A stretch of 64,000 nt of DNA from Ulva prolifera (Eukaryota; Chlorophyta; Ulvophyceae; Ulvales; Ulvaceae): positions 2,116,001 through 2,180,000 of the forward strand of contig CM041200.1 of assembly GCA_023078555.1 (NCBI GenBank), written 5' to 3'. Below are positions 45,801-56,934 of this stretch, in pieces. Both the position numbers and the translations under genes were made by a program. The notes under the pieces are model-generated. The model did no database searches. It was not told where the DNA came from and saw nothing but the letters and a program-made list of their open reading frames with translations. Position 1 is the first letter of the stretch; each line of letters begins with the position of its first letter.

Positions 45801-46257
45801 CGTCGTGGAAGAGTGCTTCAGGGTGACACCCATAAAAGCAGGTCCTCCACAAGCTTTTCTCCAGGCGTCTTGGTGAACCTGTGCCAATTCTCGCCTGCCG
45901 CATTACTGCACGTGTTTGCACTGCATGTTGTACCTCCGCCACGTCACCAGCAAGCAGTGCAGCAAGCCCATGTATTACGACTGGAGGTTGCCGGACAGGG
46001 TGACAGACAAGATCTCTGATCGCACGTGCTCGATGTCAAGGCATGAGACACACTGCAGGCTTGACATTTTGGGGATCAAGGCAGCAAACAATGCCCGTGT
46101 GGCCATTTCATAAGACCCAATTGACAGATTTACTCAAATCAGGTTGAAGTTGATCGGATTCTACCTACAATTGTCGTTTTGCTGGTGGTTTTGTGCCATT
46201 ATGAGCGACGCTGGTACAATCTTTTAATAAAAGAACATATTTAATTTATTTTGTAAC

Positions 46258-46386
46258 ATGCCAAAATTAAAAAATATAACCGTTCATAGACCAAAATCGC
46301 AATCTTTAACTTTAGAACAATTTTGTTTTTTTCTAGCAGGAATAATTGATGCGGATGGCCACATAAATAAGGATTCTGCCCTATAG
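46258..46386 (+). pseudogene. LAGLIDADG homing-endonuclease fragment in AT-rich insert
   Basis: A 42-codon frame begins MPKLKN and contains FFLAGIIDADGHINKD, the canonical LAGLIDADG helix and its following residues, then stops at TAG. Base composition of about 46190-46480 is sharply more AT-rich than its surroundings. LAGLIDADG proteins of this type are encoded in organellar group I introns. The fragment is too short to be functional (a domain needs about 100 residues or more). The most likely origin is a mitochondrial or plastid DNA fragment inserted in the nucleus. The exact borders are not clear. Confidence 0.85.
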
Positions 46387-48894
46387 ATCAGAGCCCATTG
46401 ACAACTTTATAAACTGCTTAATACACCTTTCTAGTGTGGCATTAAAATGTGGGCTAATAAAAAAGGCAAAGATATATATATACAGACACAGCATGCGCTG
46501 CGATGGTTTGGGCACTTGTTCTGCTTGAGCTCAGTGCGAGCGCAGCATTCTGCAGGCCCTGTTCGGCTGGCCAAGTGTCCTCTTTGGACTCGGCTCGTGG
46601 CGACACTCACGGTCGGCATCGTGGTCAGGGTACTGCAGCCTTATTGAAGACCTTGCACCTGTGATCTGGTCTGTGCACGGGCATGGCCTGTCTCCAAGGA
46701 GCAGGTGCATTCCAATCCCGGGCTCGCTTCACGGCCCTGCATGCCGGGCATGACGTGGCAGCTGTCAGCTGGTGCACGCTGTGCACGGTGTGTTTGTGAT
46801 GCATTGGCTCGGTCGAAGGCAGATGCAAATGCCCTTCTGAGTACATACCCAAATCAATTGCTAAAGATGAATGTACCCCAGAAAGCAGCGTGAAACCCGA
46901 GCACGGCCTGAAATCAGGTACATGGCAAGATCTGGTGAGCCTCATGTGCACCATGATGCCCTGCATACCTTCCACATTCGTGAAGGGGGAATTGTGTTAT
47001 CCATGGCAACATTGGATGCTGCAGGGGGCATCTCAGGTGTGCCAGACACTGAACTGTCATTGCAGATGGCTCTGACCGCATACGAATGACCAGGCCGCTT
47101 TGATGGAGGGCCCACAGCACGCTTTTGCTTGAAAAGGCTGCCCAATCGTTTGTCAAGGGCGTGCATTGTCTCTGTGCATGTAGTGCTTGGTGCACAGTGC
47201 AAATTATAAACTGCCAAGTCATCGTGTTTCTGCTTGAAGACAAACTTGTGTTGTTTTGGCCATGCATTGCCGTGTCGGAAATTTGCTGACGTGGCTCTTT
47301 GGCGAATGCGTCACACTAGTCAGCCCAGCACATATCTCCATCCTTGGTAAGGCCTGCGCCACGCACAATATGTAAAACGACGAATAACACAGAATAAGGG
47401 TATGACATCGTTCGCCAACTGACCAAGTGAAAATCTGTGTTACGAAGAGCAGCAAGCAGTGCCTGCCAAGCACATATCCCCACATTACCGCCAGCGATTG
47501 AAAACAGTAGTCCAGGCTTTCTTCGGGCCACTAAGGGCATTACATTAAGCATGGCAGGTGTGCCTATGACGCTTTGATACTGTTTGTAATGCTCCTGTCG
47601 GAGAGCATTGTATCCGCGATCCGCATTCATGATAATGCTCACTCACCCACATGCGGGAGACATTGAAACGTTCGAAATGCAGCGCAGCAAGGTTCACGCC
47701 TTCAACGTAGCAATGTCAAAAGATTCGCATGTCATAGAAGTCGTCATTTCATGCAAAAATCATTGCGGTCTAATACTTTGCTGCAAGGCATGACGGACGT
47801 GTATACGCCGTGTACAGTGCGAGCTCGAAAGCACATTCTTATCAGATGAAATGCATCGGGTCAATGATGGTATGCGGCTGTGCCTTGATGTGACGTCGGA
47901 CCTGTAACACCGCTAGCGCGTGTCGGGTCTAGCGCGGCTGCTACACGACAGCCTTTGGGTCAGACCATGGTAAGTGATGAGTTGTCAAGAAGACGTTTAT
48001 GAGACGGCATGATCCGCAGGTTCACCGCATGTGCAAGGTTCATCGCACATTTGCCAGTCGGTGCCCCCTTCGCCACATTATTCTTCTATCCGCATGTGGC
48101 GAGGGCATGCACTCTCACGTCCCTGCGGAGCGATAGATTGTACAGAAATAGACTACCTGGAACGTTGCGGCCGGGTCATCGCGACGGCATACCTGTCGCC
48201 TGACGCCTGATATCATGTGCAGCTGACATCGCATGCTCGTTGCTGTGATGTCAGCGCTCCTATAGGAAGGACGTGCTTCTTTATTACGACATAAATTGCT
48301 CAGCTCATAATTTGATGCACGACTGCGTCAAGAATCATGTCCAGCACTCTCGCTCTTGTCGCGGCACTGATTCACAGGCAGCCACATGCGAGCTTTTGGG
48401 ACTGCTACGACACGATCGCTGAAGCTTCAGTTGAGATCGTGCTTGCATTTTGTCTCTTGCGAGCGTCAATGGAATATGGTTTCAGCCTTGACTCAAAGTT
48501 TCGCACAAGCCTTCCTCTTGTTCATGCAATGCTGGGGGTACGTGCTCTGTACAGAGATGTCTTCTGTGGACTCCTTTGTTGCTTGAGGCGCACTTCATTG
48601 CCCAACAGGCTCTCTATAGACTGGCTGGAGTGGCACCAATGATTGGTGTCTGTCTTGCCTGTCTACATACGTTCATGTTATTGTGGCAACTTGGCTCTAT
48701 ATCTTAGTTTCCAAGTCGCAAGTCTGCATGGCTATGCACTTGGTGCGCAGGTATTGATGTAGGTAGGGATACAGTCAACTCAAGTAAGTCTGGATTCACA
48801 GAGGCTTTTTTTTTTTATTTTTCCGAAAATCAACAGCTCTGGATAAAGGGGATCACAAGCCGAAGGGGCAAATCACCTATGAATCTCCTTCAGA

Positions 48895-49010
48895 CAGCCG
48901 TGCGCAACTCACAGAGCCTCCGCCTGTGCTAAGCGAGGTGGTCACGCACTGCTGCTTTGATTCCCAAAGCGCGTACAGAACCGAATCCGTGACTTTCCGA
49001 TGGAACGACG
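48895..49010 (+). repeat. Dispersed repeat, copy 2
   Basis: Partner of 45665-45800. Shares AACTCACAGAGCCTCCGCCT, GAGGTGGTC and TTTGATTCCCAAAGCGCG. Function unknown. Confidence 0.55.
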
Positions 49011-49970
49011 CTTCCATACTGTCCCCCATTGGACAGTGTGCCAGTGTCAAAGCAGGAGACTTATCAACCGCAAATGTCAACGCATCGAGTTTCAATGAGT
49101 GTTGTCGTCACATCTACCATGCCTGGCAGTTGGGGCTTGTTGAATAGGGTTGCCAGCCGATTCGGCCGTCGTCCGGGGCAGCACGTTTTAGGCCTTGGCT
49201 TGAGCTGTAGGTGGAAAACTGTGGCCTCATGTACGAAACAGATGAAAATTTCCGCCTTCAATGCCTTATGTTTCACATTGCCCTTTGTTTTGTTGTCAAC
49301 TATTTGTGACATTTATCTCTCAGAAAGCCCACTGCCCCCCATTTCTAGCAAGTAAAGCGCTAGACACCATCAGATGCGTAGTGGTCTAGTGTCTAAGACG
49401 ATAGACGTCAGGTTTGCACCTCGTAAAAGCTTTGTGTCCATCGCTGCCGTGTGCGGAACACTCACTCTGATGTGGCACAGCAGTTTGGAGACGATCACTG
49501 GCGCATGTGGGTTGCTGTTGATTCATAGTATGTTCTATGGTCAGCGGCATGTAGGGGATCGTACTTGTCTACGTGCAACTGACAAAGCCATCATGTAGCC
49601 ATGCCCCTGTCTCGAACTCTCAATGCACAGGCGCTGCCACTGGTGCATCGATGGCTAGCCTGCACTTTACCTAGCCCTTCGCATAATGCTGCATGTCTTG
49701 CCGCTGGTACAGCTTGCAGCTACCCAGTGAACAGCTCTGTGCAGATCCATGGCAGCGTTATTGTGAGAACATTACAGCATAGCTTGGACAGGTGGAGGCC
49801 TTGCTGGCGGTTCCATGCAAACATAGTTACCAGTTACCAGCAATGTCATTCGAGGTGTTTACTCCTGGACAACCACCTTGATACCGCTTCCATAAAAGGC
49901 CGTGCCACTCGCAGCGCCTCCGTATCCCCCAAAGAATGCAACCCTAGACATCCGGTCTGGTGCAGAGTAC

Positions 49971-52116
49971 ATGGACCCTGGGCTACTGCCACGGGACTAC
50001 AAGCCAGTGCTGTCCCGAAAAGACGCTGCACTTGCGGCAGACGCAGTTAAGCAGTTTGTGGAGGACCGCCTGCGCCGCGACCTCAATCTGTTCAAGCACA
50101 CATCGCCCCTGGCCTTTGTGCGCGGCACAGGTGTGTGATGCAATGCTGAGTCGAACCTGACCTGATGTCACCAGACAGATTTAGCAGACCTTCAGCGTTG
50201 CTTGCGTTGCATGCATGCAGGGGTCAACGATGATCTAGACGGCTCAGAAGCCCACAAGGCTGTCTCCTTCCATGTAGCAAACATCCCTCGTGACCGTGGA
50301 GTTGTCCCTGATGGGCCAACTGAGGCTGAAAAGTGCTTCTCCTGTTGCCTCCCCGTGTCCTGGTGCCCTTGCCACATCAACAACAATCCTTGCTCTGCCA
50401 ATGTCTCCAGCATGCCCTGCGGGGCGCTAGGGCACGCTAACTCCTCCAACACCTCGCGCTTTTCCACTGCATACCCCACACCGTGTGCAGATTTGGCTTT
50501 GACGCGGAGGTTGTCAGTAGCCTGGCCAAGTGGAAGCGCCTGATGCTGCAGCGCTATGCATGCGCCCCTGGCTCCGGGCTATTCTGCGAGAGTACAAGCA
50601 TCCGTAAGGGTTACAAGGGTGACGTAACCCACAGCAACATCTGTGACCAGTGGGACTGGGAGGTTGCAATTACAGCGGAGCAGCGCACCCTTGCAACCCT
50701 CAAAGCCACTGTGCGCACCCTGTACCGGATTATCAAGGATTGTGAGGCAATGGTCGCACAGCGCTGGCCAGGCCTGCCTGCGACGCTTCCGGACAACATC
50801 CACTTTGTGACAGCGGAAGAGCTGCATGCGGAGTGGCCGGATGCGGACATTCACGGGCGCGAGGACGCTGCGGTCCGCCGCTGGGGCGCCATATTCATCG
50901 TTGGCATGGGCTGGCCGATGCAAGATGGTAGCGCCCCGGAGGAAGTCCGTGCGCCAGACTACGACGACGTGCGTGCCCCCGCCGGCCTGCAGAGCACCTG
51001 CGCTCGAAGATTCCTATGTATCATGGCCGGCATGCCTGTGCAATGTAGGTGAACTGGCTTGACCTAGGATTTGAATTGCATTTTTTTTTCAGACATTGAT
51101 GGGTGTGCTCGAGTCTTGTCGTACGAGCAGCAGAATTAGTGATGATACGTCTTGAGTCTTGAGGCAGAACGAGGAGACCAGTGCATGCACCAGAAAGCCT
51201 AGCATATAGCTCTCCTTGGCACTGCGTGATGTGAACCTGCAGCTTTATTGTGTTGCCATGTGTTTGTCTATGTGGTTGCATAACAGGGATACCTGCAATG
51301 CGGCATGCATTATGAACCGGGGTCCCGCACCCTGCCGCATGCTGCTGTGCTTCGGGACGGAGGGACGGACGCCCCAGTCATTGCATCTGTAGCAGCCATG
51401 CACGGCCCCCTCCCCCAACCCTGGAGTGTGCACCCCACCCCTCAATGTGCATGATTTCTGGATACATACGCTGGCATGCAGTGGAAGCTGAATGGAGACA
51501 TCATTGTGAAGCACCCAGCCACTGGCTACCGCCATGAGCTGTCATCGATGGGGATCCGAGTCGACCGTGCAGCCATGGAAGCGCAGCTTGCGCACCGTGG
51601 CATGTCGGAGCGTGCCAGCCTGGCATACCACAAAGCTGTGATGGACAGCGCGCTGCCCCTTTGCATGGGCGGCGGCATTGGCATCAGCCGCCTGCTGATG
51701 CTTCTGCTGCAGCGCGGCCACATCGGAGAGGTGCAGGTACCTATCCTGCCCCTTTTCAGCTGCGTGGCCTTGCTGGTGGCCTCAACGTTCTGCGCTGCTG
51801 CTTGGGGAGAAAGCCTTGCATGTAACTCTGTGTAACTCCTGTGAAATCTAGCGTCCGCAGAATTGGTGATATGGTGGATGTATTGTGAGTCACGGCAGGC
51901 ACAGTGGTGGTTTGCTGCGGTGACAGTTTGCAGCCCAGCAGACGGAATCTCCCCACGCAAGGGTCAAAGATGTGAGATGTGCAGGTGTAGATGTGCTCAA
52001 TGTGGGCGGGTAGTGTGCAGGTTGGCATCTGGCACGACGCCCATCATGCTCAAGCCAAAGCCGCGGGATTGGACCTTATCCCGGATCGGATTATTGGACC
52101 TGTGGAGGACATGTAA
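49971..52116 (+). CDS. asnA: Aspartate-ammonia ligase (asparagine synthetase A), 5 exons
   Basis: Exons 49971-50130, 50221-50332, 50491-50968, 51482-51736, 52021-52116; phases agree, 366 residues. AsnA makes asparagine from aspartate, ammonia and ATP, and its fold is related to class II Asp/Asn-tRNA synthetases. Landmarks: TSPLAFVRGTGVNDDLDGSE, VVSSLAKWKR, DQWDWE, LPDNIHFV with ELHAEWPDAD, VRAPDYDD, then WKLNGDIIV, HELSSMGIRVD, and motif 3 GGGIGISRLLMLLLQ with HIGEVQ. It is slightly longer than the roughly 330-residue bacterial enzyme, mainly through an N-terminal extension and a different C-terminus. The ATG at 49971 is the first in the open frame; an upstream exon with a targeting peptide is possible. 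The final ATGTAAGT is both stop context and a good splice donor, so the last residues are less certain. Confidence 0.94.
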
Positions 52117-54644
52117 GTCGCCATGCAGGCCTAGCTCCTGCTGCTTCCGATTGGGCATAGCATTGCACATGCAGGGTGGCAGTGGCGTGTGGATGGGGGG
52201 AGACTTAGCTGGACATGTTGCAGTGATGATCAAGCCTACTTCCAGCAGGCACGTGTTCGTGAGACCGTACAAAGTGGCCAAGATGACACTCAGCGCAAGG
52301 TGGTTACGTACACCCACAGATGCCATTTTGGCACGATGCGAGGATGCTGTGTCTTCGATGTAATCTTCTCGTTCACGATGTTCAGTTCAGCGTAGATTGC
52401 AGTGGCTCTTACGAGCCATCTACAAGAGACTCCACAGGCTCTGCCGTGCTGTCAGTATGCTGTGAACAGTGTGACGAAATAACGTCACTGGCTGGTGCAA
52501 AGGCCAGGGAGATTGCCTGTAACTGGACTGCCTGAATCCGTCAACATGTCGTGAGCACTTCTGTGCAGACCCTGCTGTATCCCATTGAGGTGCATACCCA
52601 ATCACATTTGAATTGCGATGACCTGTAGGCAGAGACAGCTGTGGCAGCTTCCACTTCTGCTGGTGGTCACGTGTGATGTTGTGAAGATCAGGAATCCTGA
52701 ATTTCAGGATACCTCTTCAATGTGTCTTGACCATGCATGGCGTTTCAAGTAATACACATGACAAAAGCCTGCGGGCCGTGCGTGTCATGCTGCCGCAAGC
52801 CAGTGAGTAATATCTATCTGGGACCCAACATTCACAACCTGCCAGGTGATGCACTATGCGTGTACATGGAAAAGAGATACACTCCAGGACTTCCAGGAGT
52901 GCAGCCGACCCTGCTTTGTCATAAGATGCGAGTGCAAGGAACAGCAACGCGGGTGCCTTCACATATTCAGATTCTTGTGTGAACAGCTTGCACGAGCGAA
53001 ACTGTGTCATTAAGGCCGGACTCCAGCTTCAGCAACGATGGCCAGCATAGTGTGTATGACGAGAACACGTTGCAGGAGCAAGTGTCAGGAGTCTTACCTA
53101 TGTACACGCTCAATCACTGCGCAGTCGTAGGGCTATGAATTTAGTGCAGGGAAACGACGCACGCGGGCGTGCGTATGCTTGAACCTTGGCTCTCTGGGAT
53201 TGGCAACACGCGATCACACCACACTGCCCTCTCTTGTGCACATCATCTGGACATGCGGCCCTACCAATGATGTGAAGTAGAGCTACATTTGGACCTTGTG
53301 CTGCTGTTAGCGCAAAATTGCATGGCTGTGTTTTGCACTAGGTGCCTGTGACGTCCTGTCCACCACTCCGCAAAACAGTCGGTTCGAATCACATTAGCTG
53401 TCCATGCGTCAGCATCCATGCATCATGCCGCACGCCGAAACTCCGCTCAATCGCACAGAGCGCAGAAATATTCAGCTCGGCGCGAAATCAGCTGCGATGG
53501 ATTTCACGGAAATGACTGCTGCCTTAGTTGAGATCTGGAGATGCGTCTGTAACTTTTCGCGTAACGAATGAGCGATCAGACAGCATGCGCACGGAGATGA
53601 GAGATGAATTGATGGGATCACGGGAATTGGGGATGCGAGGTGATAAATGTGCTGATTGACAGGACATGAAACACATATGCTGGTGGTGTTGGCAGAGGCT
53701 GCACATCCCAGAACCGACATTGCTGCAGCCCCACAACCGCCTGAAATTATCAGACAAGTGCAGTGGGCGCAATCGTGGCGGGCATGAGTGCCCAGCAGTT
53801 TCTTGCTGAGGCTCAACAGGCCATTTTGGACCTCACCTTTGGCACACACACACAAAACATGCCTCAACTTCAAGGCTCCAGCCTTTCACAGTCACAAATC
53901 AACCGTATTGGCTGCCGCTTTTTGCCGCCAGGTGCCCATGTATCTCACACAGTAATCAATCACTCTCTCTCAAAGCCGACGTCGGCCTTCACACGGCTAC
54001 TGTAATTCAGAGGGACAGAAAAGAGACGACTGGATCTGAACTTCGAACCGATGAACTTGTCCTTTTTTCCGCAAAGTGATCGTACGGGAATTCATATTGT
54101 CAATACGTAACTTAAGGCCAAACATGCACTGGAGATGCGGCGGAGGGACGGTGCTAAAGCATGGCGAAGAGGTTGAAGTGGTGCTTTACGTTGTACGATC
54201 ATTCAAGCTGTCTATCGTGAGGCGCCTGCATACCGAACGTAGTTTGCAACGAGCCATTTCTCCTGAACTTTCAACGAGGCTAGGACAGCACAACATGCCG
54301 CAGCTGCTTGCAGGAACATGTTTGGCACAGCCGCGACTGTGAAATCGAGTCAGATATGAACATATTCACAAGGCCCGCTAGAGGGGGGTAGCTATCCCCG
54401 GCTCACCAGCTCGCACCGCGCCTGACCGCGTCTAAGTCAATGGAGACCGGAGCAGCAAGGTGCACGGCGTGCAGAAGCATGGTTTTCTCGTGATTTGAGT
54501 ATGTTCGTCGATATTTGGCCATGCAAGTCAGATTGCCGTGGTGAGACGCCCAAAAGTGTCAAGGAAGGTCCACGCGGAGCAGCTGCACGCTGACACTGAA
54601 GTCCGCCCATTTTGCTTCTGCTTAGCACTGGCTCCGCACTCAAC
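52117..54644. other. Intergenic stretch
   Basis: No supported gene. A short frame from the ATG at 53784 (MSAQQFLAEAQQAILDL) could be an exon, but I could not extend it. Nothing else specific. Confidence 0.35.
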
Positions 54645-56463
54645 ATGCGGATCGGCTGTCTAAGACTCCTGTACGTTTGCTCTGTGGTTCTAGTTCAGCT
54701 GATCTGCGTTGTCCTCGGGTGTGTCTCTGCGAACTGTTCAATTGAATCGCCACTTGACCGATCGGACAAGCCTCACAACGATGTGCCACCTCTACGGTGA
54801 TGCAGAAAAGACTACTATCAGCTCCTTGGTGTTCAAAAAGGTGTTGACGATAGCCAGTTGAAGAAGGCATATCGCAAGCTTGCTCTAAAATACCACCCGG
54901 TATGGCTGTACTCTTGTGGCTTCTTCTGCAGGCAATATCCGTGGATCTCGTTCCGCACCATGAAGGTCACACGAAGTAGACACTCAGGCAATTCGCGACT
55001 AAATTGCATGTGGTGTGTGCAGGATAAGGCTGAAGGAAGTCCTGAGGACAAGGAGGAGGCAGCTAAAAAGTTTGCTGACATCAACCATGGTGTGTCTTGC
55101 CCATTACAGACATCACAGAGTGTCTCAGTCACCCCCAGAATGAGGTACTTTATGATTGTGATCTTTACGAATGGAAGCAGGACCGCCCCTCATCGAAGGT
55201 GGTGTGACATGCAGCGTATGAGGTGCTGTCCGATGCGGACAAGCGAAGGATCTATGATCGCTATGGTGAAGAGGGACTCAAGCAGCAGGGCGGGGGCCGG
55301 CAAGATGCTGGAGACATTTTCCAAAAGTGCGCCCGCTGTGTTCACAGAGTTGCTGTGGTTGAGCTACGCTTGGCCATTGCACAGTGCACGATTGTCACGC
55401 ACAGAACATGCGCCGTGGCATCAGTGCAGTCTCTAAGTGCCAGGACATGTGCAGTGTATTTGGCAGGTTTGGATTCGGTGGTTTTGGCTTCAACCGGCAG
55501 CAAGAGGAGGAGGAGGAGGTCCGGGGGGAAGACATTCAGATGAGAATAAGAGCATCCCTCAAAGACTTCTACGTCGGGCGGCACATCACTCTCACCCGGG
55601 TGAAAGGCGTGTATGAAAAAACGACAGGGACGCGACAGTGTAACTGCCGCATGAAGACTGTGACAAAGCAGCTGGGGCCGGGCATGATTCAGCAGTTCCA
55701 GCAGAGGGTCAGCCCTTTGTACTGATGCGCTGAAAACAGCTTGTCCCACCTTGACATTGCAAAGATGTGATGAAGCTATCGATGCTCCAACAATCCCATG
55801 TGATGTTGAACGTGCTTAAATGCGCTACCGGCTCATTGCTGCTGTTGAGCGAGCGAGCACTGGCATGGGTGCATGTGCCATGCACACGTGCTGCTTGATC
55901 GCATCCCCGGCACATGTGATGCAGGAGTGCGAGCAATGTCCAAACGTCCAGCTGGTCGAAGAGACAGTCAAGTTGAGTTTCGATATCGAGCCCGGCATGG
56001 ACACTGGGCACGTAATCACTCTGTCAGAGGAAGGTGAACCACATGCTGATGGCGACTCTGGTGACCTGAACATTATAATGGTCAGCGATCCACATCCATT
56101 TTTCCACCGTGATAAATTTAATTTGAAAATCAAAGCTAGCATAACTTTGGTGGATGCTTTGGTTGGATTTCAGAGGGAAATCGAGCACTTAGATGGCCAC
56201 AAGGTATGTCATCAGCCTGGCGCATAATCAACATGTGACGCCAATCTCTTCCATTATGATCATTACCTCTTGCGGTTCAGGTGACGCTCAAGCGCACGGG
56301 GGTGACAATTCCTGGGCAAGTTCAGCGGATCAAGGGCGAAGGAATGCCGAAGTATGAGGATGATTCGAAGTATGGAGACCTGTTTGTGACTTATTCTGTC
56401 GAATTTCCGAGAGAACTCTCAGATTCCCAGAAGGAAGTGGTAAAACAAACCTTCAAAATGTAA
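54645..56463 (+). CDS. ERdj3/DNAJB11-type ER-lumenal J-domain co-chaperone, 7 exons
   Basis: Exons 54645-54718, 54806-54899, 55023-55089, 55215-55326, 55467-55707, 55925-56203, 56281-56463; phases agree, 349 residues. An N-terminal signal peptide ([18 protein letters not shown]) leads directly into the J domain (KDYYQLLGV, with the HPD tripeptide split between exons 2 and 3 as HP-D). A Gly/Phe-rich linker (FGFGGFGF) follows. The substrate-binding region has the short cysteine pairs of ERdj3, CNC and CEQC, around QLGPGMIQQ, in place of the full four-repeat zinc finger of DnaJ. Then come [39 protein letters not shown] and FKGEGMP-like [11 protein letters not shown]. It should bind unfolded clients in the ER and stimulate BiP. 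Closest named plant counterpart is ERDJ3B. The stop overlaps TGTAA. No KDEL-type tail, as in other ERdj3 proteins. Confidence 0.96.
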
Positions 56464-56934
56464 AGTATTGCCTGGCCCCCCTGCTTGGCCTCTTTTGTGA
56501 ACGACCTATGTCAAAGCTATCTGGGTTTTTTTTTTGTTTTTGCTACGCAGACATGTATACAAAGGTATTCGGATGGCAACAGTTCTGCGCCGTATCAGCC
56601 CTTACCCAGTGTGCCTCGATTGATACCGTCTGTTTTCAGTTTGTCTGGAGGCGAATTGTGTCCGCGGTGTCTACAGGCTCAAACAGCTCAAGTCTTTATC
56701 TAGTTCACTCCACCCGCTTCATGCACATGTCCCCGAATACAACAAATTCACCTCGTGCTATTCATTTACAACTCTGTGGAAGCCAATGGCGTCACCTAGA
56801 CGACTGTGTACCCGTCAGCGAATCATCTGTTTGAATTTCTAAGCCCTGCGGAAGCTGTATGTATGATTGATAATACACATTGTCGTCCTCTTGACTCCTC
56901 CATATCGCTCTGTCTGACGGCGGCAGGGCCGCGA
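56464..56934. other. Short intergenic stretch
   Basis: 3' flank of the co-chaperone gene and 5' flank of the next gene. Contains T-rich runs near 56525. Nothing specific. Confidence 0.4.

Larger units (their letters stand above)
45469..49970. other. Long intergenic stretch
   Basis: No firm gene. It contains a dispersed repeat pair (45665-45800 and 48895-49010), the AT-rich LAGLIDADG fragment, and several short frames. The frame at 48337-48642 (101 residues, MSSTLALVAALIHRQPHASF) is compositionally plausible but unrecognised. A short pairing TAGACAC/GTGTCTA lies near 49361-49398. Confidence 0.4.

Noticed and set aside
53389..53402. tRNA-like B box GGTTCGAATC
   Set aside because: No matching A box, acceptor stem or cloverleaf in the surrounding 90 bases. 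A similar motif near 18830 also failed.
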